A DNA stretch of 19,481 bases from Actinomycetes bacterium. Lineage in GTDB: Bacteria > Actinomycetota > Thermoleophilia > BMS3ABIN01. Numbering within the stretch: position 1 is the first letter of the stretch; every line of letters begins with the position of its first letter. The notes beneath the pieces were generated by a model that saw only the letters and a list, made by a program, of their open reading frames with translations, searched no databases and was not told where the DNA came from. The DNA lies in assembly GCA_021790075.1 (NCBI GenBank), contig JAJYIN010000014.1, forward strand, positions 1 to 19,481. The letters run 5' to 3'. Position numbers and translations under genes: made by a program. Positions 14,014 to 19,481 of this stretch are shown in pieces.

Positions 14014-15677
14014 GGCTCAACCCGCTCTGGCTGGGCCCCATCCGGCATTCCGCCCTCGACTAATATCTCTTCGGAAACCCAGGCTTCGACCGGTTGCTCT
14101 TCCGGGCGAGCCGCGTGATGATCTGTATACATCTCTTCCAATCGTTCAAGGTCTTTCTCATCAGGCTCCGCCCGGTTTGGCAGCCACACCAGGGCGACAA
14201 AAGCTCCCGTGAGCGCAACCAATGCGCCAATGAAGAAAGAACGGTCCATCGCATTGATAAAAGAGGCAGTTGCTATTTGGGTCAGCGACTTACCGGCGGG
14301 TCCGCCAATAGCCGACGCCACCGCCAGCGCCCCGCCTACGGAACTCTGAACCTGGACCGCGGCCTGGGCTGGCAACTGCGCCAGGCTTGAGCCGAATCCC
14401 GCTGTGTAGGCCGAGCTGAATATGCTTCCCAGCACGGCGACGCCGAGCGCGCCGCCGATCTGCCGGGTCGTGTCATTCATGGCGGAACCGATGCCTGCCT
14501 TCTCCTTTGGCAGCGACCCCATGATCGACTCGGTTGCCGGGGTCATGGTCATCGCCATGCCGAAAACGAGCACGATGAGCGAGGGCAGCAGGTCGAAGTA
14601 GCCGGAGCCGACCCCTGTCCGCGAAAGCAGGAACAGGCCCGTCGCGGCTACCGTCATACCCGCCGCGACCAGGACCTTGTTCCCCAGTTTCTGGACCAGC
14701 GCGCCCGTGATCGGCGCCACTATGCTAATGACCGCGGCGATTGGCAGAGTCCTGATGCCGGCCTGCAGCGGAGTGTAACCCAGCAGGAACTGTAGATATT
14801 GGGTCAGGAAGAACATCGACCCGAACAGCGCGAAAAAGACGAGCGTGATCGAGATGTTGGCCGCTGAGAAACGGGGGTTCCGGAAAAACCTGATGTTCAG
14901 CATGGGATGGCTCGAGCGCACCTCCCAGACCAGGAAGATCAGCAGCAGGACCGCAGCGGCAGCGAATATGGCGAGGATGCCATGGTCGGTCCATCCATCC
15001 GTCGGGGCTTCGATAATGGCGTAGACCAGCGTCATCAGGCCGGCGATGGAAAGTCCGGCCCCCATTGGGTCGATCCTGGGGGCTGCGGGATCCTTGGAGT
15101 TAGGGACGATCAGCCTGCCGCCTACCAGCGCTATGATCACGATCGGAATGTTAATCAGGAAGACCGAGCCCCACCAGAACCGGTCAAGGAGGGCGCCGCC
15201 CACCAGAGGGCCGATGCCGATGCCGAGACCCGAGACGCCGGCCCAGATACCGATCGCCCGGCCGCGCTCCCGCGGCGGGAACACGTTTATCAAGATGGAC
15301 AGCGTCGAGGGCATGATCAACGCCCCACCAACGCCCATGGCGCCCCGGGTGATGATAAGCATCGATGCGGAACCGGCGAAGGCCGACGCGACCGAGCCGC
15401 AACCGAATATAATGAGCCCGACCGCAAGCGCCGAGCGGCGTCCAAAGCGGTCGGAGAGGCTGCCCGTGGTCAGGAGCAGTCCTGCAAATACCAGGACGTA
15501 CACATCAACGATCCATTGCAGCTGGCTGTCCGATGCGTGCAGGTCGCGCACGAGCGTGGGGATGGCGACGTTCAGTATGGTGTTGTCGAGGCCGATCACC
15601 AGAAGACTCAGGCAGAGAACCACCAAAATCCACCATCTCCGCTGGTAGCTCTCTCCATACTGGATCTTTTCTGACAT
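14010..15677 (-). CDS. MFS drug-efflux transporter, DHA2 (EmrB/QacA) 14-helix family
   Basis: Proton-driven exporter in the cytoplasmic membrane. 555 residues from ATG 15677; ATG 15686 is also in frame, but its ribosome site would touch the start, whereas AAGGG sits 9 bases before 15677. DHA2 hallmarks: helix 1 LLVIGLDNTILNVAIPTLVRDL, WIVDVYVLVFAGLLL, the loop GSLSDRFGRRSAL, motif C-like GVSGLGIGIGPLVGGALLD, and IDPMGAGLSIAGL before the two central helices. The final 60 residues form a charged cytoplasmic tail (LERLEEMYTDHHAARPEEQP), longer than in most relatives. It forms an operon with the TetR gene and is divergent from the transaldolase/isomerase gene. Substrate cannot be read from sequence. 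Confidence 0.94.
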   Translation of the reverse strand: MSEKIQYGESYQRRWWILVVLCLSLLVIGLDNTILNVAIPTLVRDLHASDSQLQWIVDVYVLVFAGLLLTTGSLSDRFGRRSALAVGLIIFGCGSVASAFAGSASMLIITRGAMGVGGALIMPSTLSILINVFPPRERGRAIGIWAGVSGLGIGIGPLVGGALLDRFWWGSVFLINIPIVIIALVGGRLIVPNSKDPAAPRIDPMGAGLSIAGLMTLVYAIIEAPTDGWTDHGILAIFAAAAVLLLIFLVWEVRSSHPMLNIRFFRNPRFSAANISITLVFFALFGSMFFLTQYLQFLLGYTPLQAGIRTLPIAAVISIVAPITGALVQKLGNKVLVAAGMTVAATGLFLLSRTGVGSGYFDLLPSLIVLVFGMAMTMTPATESIMGSLPKEKAGIGSAMNDTTRQIGGALGVAVLGSIFSSAYTAGFGSSLAQLPAQAAVQVQSSVGGALAVASAIGGPAGKSLTQIATASFINAMDRSFFIGALVALTGAFVALVWLPNRAEPDEKDLERLEEMYTDHHAARPEEQPVEAWVSEEILVEGGMPDGAQPERVEP

Positions 15678-15715
15678 GGATTCCATCCCTTTCGCTCATA
15701 CTTCTGAATATTTAC

Positions 15716-15731
15716 GTTACGACATCGTAAC
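15716..15731. promoter_or_regulatory. Candidate TetR operator for the efflux operon
   Basis: GTTACGACATCGTAAC: 7-bp arms (GTTACGA/TCGTAAC) around CA, 39 bases before the efflux ATG. It is flanked by GAATAT on the left (15706-15711) and ATATTC on the right (15732-15737), extending the symmetry with an offset. Length and position match TetR-family operators, and the repressor is the second gene of the operon. Confidence 0.6.
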
Positions 15732-15827
15732 ATATTCTAACGGCGCCGGCCAAATGAATCCTGTGTTTCCGTTCCTGAATGCGGGGGAAGGAAAAAGAAT
15801 CAACAATCCTGTTCAGCAGAGGGAACA

Positions 15828-18668
15828 ATGAGTGACAATCCTCTTATCGAGCTGGAAAGAATCGGTCAGAGCGTCTGGCTGGATTTCATCCGGCGGGCGT
15901 TGTTTTCCGGGGAACTGGCGGAGCTGATCAAAGAGGACGGCCTCAGCGGCATCACCTCCAACCCTTCCATTTTTGAAAAGGCGATTGGCGGCAGCCGTGA
16001 CTACGATGAGTCCATCCGCGAGCTGGCCCGGGATGACTTGAGCGCCGCCGAGATCTACGAACGGCTCACCCTCGAGGACGTGCAACGGGCCGCCGACATC
16101 CTCCGGCCGGTCCACGAGCGCGCCGGCGGGCGCGACGGGTTTGTCAGCCTCGAAGTATCGCCTGAGCTGGCATACGACGCCGTCGGCACCATCGCTGAAG
16201 CCCGCCGCCTCTGGCGGGAATTCAACCGCCCCAACGCCCTTATCAAAGTACCGGCCACCCGGGAGGGGCTGGCCGCCATCCGGCAGTTGACCGGGGAAGG
16301 CATTAATGTTAACGTCACTCTCCTGTTCGGACTTCCCCGCTACCGGGAAATTGCGGAAGCTTATATCGGCGGGCTGGAAGACCGGGCTGCCGCCGGCCGT
16401 CCGCTCGGCCATCTGACTTCGGTTGCCAGTTTCTTCCTCAGCCGCATTGACGTCTTGGTTGATCCGATGCTGGAAGCCCTCGGACGGCAGGAAGGCCCGG
16501 CGGCAGAAACAGCGCGTCAACTGCGTGGCGAGGCTGCCACCGCCAGCGCAAAAGTGGCATCCAGGCTCTATCATGAGATTTTCGACGGCGACCGTTTCGC
16601 CAGACTGCGGGCCCAGGGCGCCCACAGCCAGCATCTTCTCTGGGCCAGCACCAGCACCAAAAGTCCTGCCTACAGCGACATCAAATATGTGGAACCCCTA
16701 ATCGGCCCCAATACCATCAATACTCTCCCCATGGAGACCATAAATGCCTACCGCGACCACGGCAGCCCGGCGCCCCGGCTTGACGAAGGCGTAGACCGCG
16801 CGGAGGAAACGCTCAAGCGGCTGGCGTCTGTGGGTATCGATATCGACGCCGCCACTGCGCGGCTCGAAAAGGAAGGTGTGGACAAGTTCAACCAGTCTTA
16901 CAAGCAACTTCTGGACACGCTGGAAAAGAAGCGCGCAGAAATGCTGGCAGTCCGGCCGGACCGCCAGACCCTGGCGCCGGGGCGGTACCAGGTGGACTTC
17001 GAGCAGCTTGTCGGCCGGCTCGATGCGGAACGCTTCGCTAGCCGGTTATGGCGCAAAGACCCATCCCTGTGGAGCAATGACCCGGGCCTGCGTGAGCAGA
17101 TTCACGGCTCTCTCGGCTGGCTCCACGTTGCCGAGAAAATGGAGGACCATGTCGACGAACTGATACTTTTCGCCCGCGAGGTCAAAGCAGCCGGCTTCAA
17201 GCGGGTGGTGCACATGGGCATGGGCGGCAGCAGCCTCGCGCCTCTGGTAATGGGGCAATCAATTGGCTCTACCGGCGGTGGGCTGCCGCTGAGCGTCCTG
17301 GACACCACCGACCCGGCGACCATCCTGGCTCTGGAGCGCGAGGCGCCCCTCGAGGACACCCTGTTCATCGTGGCCAGCAAATCCGGCACCACGGCCGAGC
17401 CCCGCGCTTTTGAGGAATACTTTTTCGACAAGGTCAAGTTGCTTAAAGGAGACAGGGCGGGAGACAACTTCATCGCCATCACCGACCCGGGCACTCCCCT
17501 GGAGCAGGCGGCTGCGGAGAAGAATTTCCGCCGTATTTTCCTGAACTTTGCCGATATCGGCGGCCGCTATTCGGCGCTCTCGTATTTTGGCCTTGTGCCC
17601 GCGGCCCTGGCGGGCATCGACGTGCAAAGGCTGCTGTCTCAAGCCTTGCGCATGCTCCACGCCTGCGTCTCCTCGGTTCCCCTTAATCAGAATCCCGGCA
17701 TCGTCCTGGGCGCCTTCCTGGGTGGGCTTCAGAGGCGCGGGCGGGACAAGGTGACGTTCATTTCCGGCGGTTCCCCGGCCACGCTGGGCATGTGGCTGGA
17801 ACAGCTGCTGGCGGAAAGCACCGGCAAGGAAGGGACCGGCCTCCTCCCGGTGGCCGGCGAGGCCGCCGGAGACCCCTCGGCATACGGGGACGACCGCGTC
17901 TTCATCCATTTCCGGCTGGCCGGTAATGTCGACCAGGGACTTGACCGAAAGGTCGAAGCGCTAACGGAGGCGGGCCATCCGGTGGCGACTATCATCATGG
18001 ATGACATCTACGGCCTCGGCCAGGAATTCCTGCGCTGGGAGATCGCCACCGCCACCGCCGGCGCCATCATCGGCATCAATCCGTTTGACCAGCCGAACGT
18101 ACAGGAAAGCAAGGACAATACCAACCGGCTGCTTGACCAGGTACGTGAGAAGGGGGCATTGCCGCACGAAGAACCCGACCTGGTCTCGGGAGCGCTCGGC
18201 CTCTACCTGAACGGCGCCGTGCCGCGGGAGTTATCCGTGGCGGCGGCGCTGGAAGCCTTCTTCAAACAGGCCGCGCCCGGTGATTACCTGGCGCTAATGG
18301 CCTATCTGCGGCAGGACGAGGTGACCGACACGCTGCTGGCCTCACTCAGGACCGGCCTCGGCCGCCGCCTGCACGTAGCCACCACCCTTGGTTACGGCCC
18401 CCGGTTCCTGCATTCCACCGGACAGTTCCACAAGGGTGGGCCCGGCACGGGACTCTTTCTCCAGCTCACCAGCGATGACATGGAGGATGCGCCCATTCCC
18501 GGCTCGCCTTACGGGTTCAGCGTGTTCAAGCAGGCGCAGGCGCTTGGAGATCTGGAGGCGCTGCGCCGTCATGGCCGCCGGGCGATTCGGATCCATTTGG
18601 GCATGAGCGTCCCGGATGGTCTCAGGGAGTTGGAACAGTCACTGCGCTCGGTGGCAATGGTCAGCTGA
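15828..18668 (+). CDS. Bifunctional transaldolase / glucose-6-phosphate isomerase
   Basis: 946 residues, a known fusion of two sugar-phosphate enzymes. The transaldolase half (about 1-360) has GITSNPSIFEKAI, SLEVSPELAYD, the Schiff-base Lys140 in ALIKVPATREG, GINVNVTLLF, SVASFFLSRID and LLWASTSTKSPAYSD. A linker with an LDTLEKKRAEML helix follows. The isomerase half (about 385-946) has the SIS-fold motifs HMGMGGSSLAP, SKSGTTAEPRAFEEYF, QNPGIVLGAFLG, KDNTNRLLDQV and the C-terminal HSTGQFHKGG. It joins the non-oxidative pentose phosphate pathway to upper glycolysis by acting on seven-, six-, four- and three-carbon sugar phosphates and on glucose-6-phosphate/fructose-6-phosphate. GAGGG lies 4 bases before the ATG. 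All key motifs of both halves look intact. Confidence 0.96.
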   Translation: MSDNPLIELERIGQSVWLDFIRRALFSGELAELIKEDGLSGITSNPSIFEKAIGGSRDYDESIRELARDDLSAAEIYERLTLEDVQRAADILRPVHERAGGRDGFVSLEVSPELAYDAVGTIAEARRLWREFNRPNALIKVPATREGLAAIRQLTGEGINVNVTLLFGLPRYREIAEAYIGGLEDRAAAGRPLGHLTSVASFFLSRIDVLVDPMLEALGRQEGPAAETARQLRGEAATASAKVASRLYHEIFDGDRFARLRAQGAHSQHLLWASTSTKSPAYSDIKYVEPLIGPNTINTLPMETINAYRDHGSPAPRLDEGVDRAEETLKRLASVGIDIDAATARLEKEGVDKFNQSYKQLLDTLEKKRAEMLAVRPDRQTLAPGRYQVDFEQLVGRLDAERFASRLWRKDPSLWSNDPGLREQIHGSLGWLHVAEKMEDHVDELILFAREVKAAGFKRVVHMGMGGSSLAPLVMGQSIGSTGGGLPLSVLDTTDPATILALEREAPLEDTLFIVASKSGTTAEPRAFEEYFFDKVKLLKGDRAGDNFIAITDPGTPLEQAAAEKNFRRIFLNFADIGGRYSALSYFGLVPAALAGIDVQRLLSQALRMLHACVSSVPLNQNPGIVLGAFLGGLQRRGRDKVTFISGGSPATLGMWLEQLLAESTGKEGTGLLPVAGEAAGDPSAYGDDRVFIHFRLAGNVDQGLDRKVEALTEAGHPVATIIMDDIYGLGQEFLRWEIATATAGAIIGINPFDQPNVQESKDNTNRLLDQVREKGALPHEEPDLVSGALGLYLNGAVPRELSVAAALEAFFKQAAPGDYLALMAYLRQDEVTDTLLASLRTGLGRRLHVATTLGYGPRFLHSTGQFHKGGPGTGLFLQLTSDDMEDAPIPGSPYGFSVFKQAQALGDLEALRRHGRRAIRIHLGMSVPDGLRELEQSLRSVAMVS

Positions 18669-18685
18669 GGCTGGCGGGAAATATC

Positions 18686-19300
18686 GTGGCCGTCAGTCCA
18701 ATCAAGACCCTCTTTCTGGACATCGGGGGCGTCCTGCTCACGAATGGCTGGGACCGGCATTCCCGGCGCGCCGCCGCGGAGAAGTTCGGTATTGGTCACG
18801 AAGAAATGGAGGAACGCCACCATCTCACATTTGCCGTCTATGAAATCGGGCACATGACCCTGGGCGACTATCTGCGCCGGGCAGTCTTCTACCAGAAACG
18901 GGATTTTTCCTTTGAGGAATTCCGCCTGTTCATGTTTTCCCAATCCCAGCCTTATCCCGAGACGATCGGCCTGATGCGGGAGCTCAAGGAGAGAAACAGC
19001 CTCAGGGTCGCGGCCATCAGTAACGAAGGGCGTGAGCTGACGCAATTCCGGATCGCCAGTTTCGGACTCGATACAATATGCGACTTCTTCGTAACGTCCG
19101 GTTTCGTGGGGATGCGCAAGCCGGACGCGAACATGTTCCAACTTGCTCTCGACCTGGCAAACACCGCTCCCGATCAGGCTGTCTATGTGGACGACCGGCC
19201 TGCTTTCGTCGAGATGGCCGCCGGCATGGGGTTCAACGGCGTGGTTCACATCAGCCTTGAGGATACGCGGGACCGCCTCGCCGAACTGGGCATTTCCTGA
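18686..19300 (+). CDS. HAD-superfamily hydrolase (phosphatase-like, subfamily IA)
   Basis: 204 residues from GTG 18686, 17 bases after the isomerase stop. The four HAD motifs are present: nucleophile Asp12 in TLFLDIGGVLL, Ser112 in AAISNEG, Lys145 in GMRKPD, and Asp169/Asp170 in VYVDDRPAF. The helical cap is inserted after motif I (about 20-90). The second motif I residue is Gly (DIG), seen in many haloacid-dehalogenase and epoxide-hydrolase N-domain-like members, where phosphatase activity is weak or absent. Co-transcription with transaldolase/isomerase suggests a sugar-phosphate or damaged-metabolite substrate, but that is inference. The stop codon TGA directly touches palindromic element copy 2. 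Confidence 0.9.
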   Translation: MAVSPIKTLFLDIGGVLLTNGWDRHSRRAAAEKFGIGHEEMEERHHLTFAVYEIGHMTLGDYLRRAVFYQKRDFSFEEFRLFMFSQSQPYPETIGLMRELKERNSLRVAAISNEGRELTQFRIASFGLDTICDFFVTSGFVGMRKPDANMFQLALDLANTAPDQAVYVDDRPAFVEMAAGMGFNGVVHISLEDTRDRLAELGIS

Positions 19301-19446
19301 AACTCGGGGACACCATACTATTTATTTGCAGGTGTTTTGCGTTGCAAATATTTTTCCCCTTCATTGGTCGAAGAACCACCAAGAAAAATACTCCAAATAT
19401 TGGAAAGCAAAATACCTGCAAATAAATAGTATGGTGTCCCCGAGTT
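19301..19446. mobile_element. Palindromic element, copy 2 (146 bp, 40-bp inverted arms)
   Basis: The left arm 19301-19340 is identical to that of copy 1 over 40 bases. The right arm 19407-19446 is its reverse complement with one change (T at 19413 in place of C), which still allows a G-U pair in RNA. The 66-bp centre shares no visible similarity with copy 1 but has its own inner inverted repeat (TATTTTT at 19349-19355 against AAAAATA). It starts immediately after the HAD gene's stop codon, and no protein is encoded. It could act as a transcription-ending hairpin in this position. Confidence 0.82.
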
Positions 19447-19481
19447 TTGTTTGAGCCGCCCGTCCGGCGGGAAATAGTCTC

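Noticed and set aside
15813..16634. 273-codon minus-strand frame opposite the transaldolase region
   Set aside because: Fully antisense to the transaldolase motifs, with no recognisable domain.
13263..19446. CRISPR-like reading of the repeated 40-bp arms with differing cores
   Set aside because: Only two copies of an inverted pair 6 kb apart; no regularly spaced direct repeats and no cas genes.
19143..19454. Open frames running into both palindromic elements and sharing the peptide LQINSMVSPS
   Set aside because: The shared peptide is only the translated inverted arm; there is no ribosome site and the upstream part is a shadow of real genes.
19455..19472. CCGCC/GGCGG hairpin at the right end of the window
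   Set aside because: Short stem with no T tract, and the window ends before its context can be judged.

Overview
The window looks like chromosomal DNA from a GC-rich member of the Actinomycetota, probably a deep-branching or uncultured lineage. The reasons are the gene order dnaK-grpE-dnaJ-hspR with a MerR-type HspR at the end, the ftsB-DUF501-ppx/gppA neighbourhood, a Rex redox repressor, a transaldolase/glucose-6-phosphate isomerase fusion and frequent TTG/GTG starts. The phylum is an inference from gene content. I cannot name a genus.

Layout. Positions 1-1251 (minus strand) hold a two-component pair: a sensor kinase cut by the window edge, and an OmpR-type response regulator that carries a +1 frameshift in its interdomain linker. 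Positions 1322-4030 are a stress-control region. A DJ-1/PfpI-like protein without the usual nucleophile cysteine and a small Cys-rich protein are on the minus strand. On the plus strand is a compact operon of a degenerate RsbW-like protein, a SigB/SigF-type sigma factor and an intact RsbW-like anti-sigma ATPase. Two sites resembling sigma-B promoters (GTTT/GCTT, 13-base gap, GGGTA) lie before this operon and before the PfpI gene, suggesting autoregulation and a local regulon.

Positions 4111-7733 (minus strand) hold tRNA-Leu(UAA), ppx/gppA, a DUF501 gene, ftsB and pyruvate kinase; the last four look like one transcription unit led by pyk. A 73-residue zinc-finger-like protein with its own promoter and a strong bidirectional terminator (7746-8131) separates pyk from rex, which is divergent from the heat-shock operon. 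Positions 9069-13263 are dnaK, grpE, dnaJ and hspR, with structured DNA between grpE and dnaJ.

Positions 13408-15731 hold a drug-efflux (DHA2-type MFS) and TetR-repressor operon with a palindromic candidate operator. Positions 15828-19300 hold the transaldolase/phosphoglucose isomerase fusion and a HAD-family hydrolase. Two copies of a 145-146 bp palindromic element (13263-13407 and 19301-19446) have 40-bp inverted arms that are nearly identical, but unrelated central sequences. Both sit exactly at stop codons. No gene-free stretch exceeds 300 bases.

The parts most worth following up are the sigma factor flanked by a real and a degenerate anti-sigma ATPase, and the palindromic elements with constant arms, near-constant length and variable cores.
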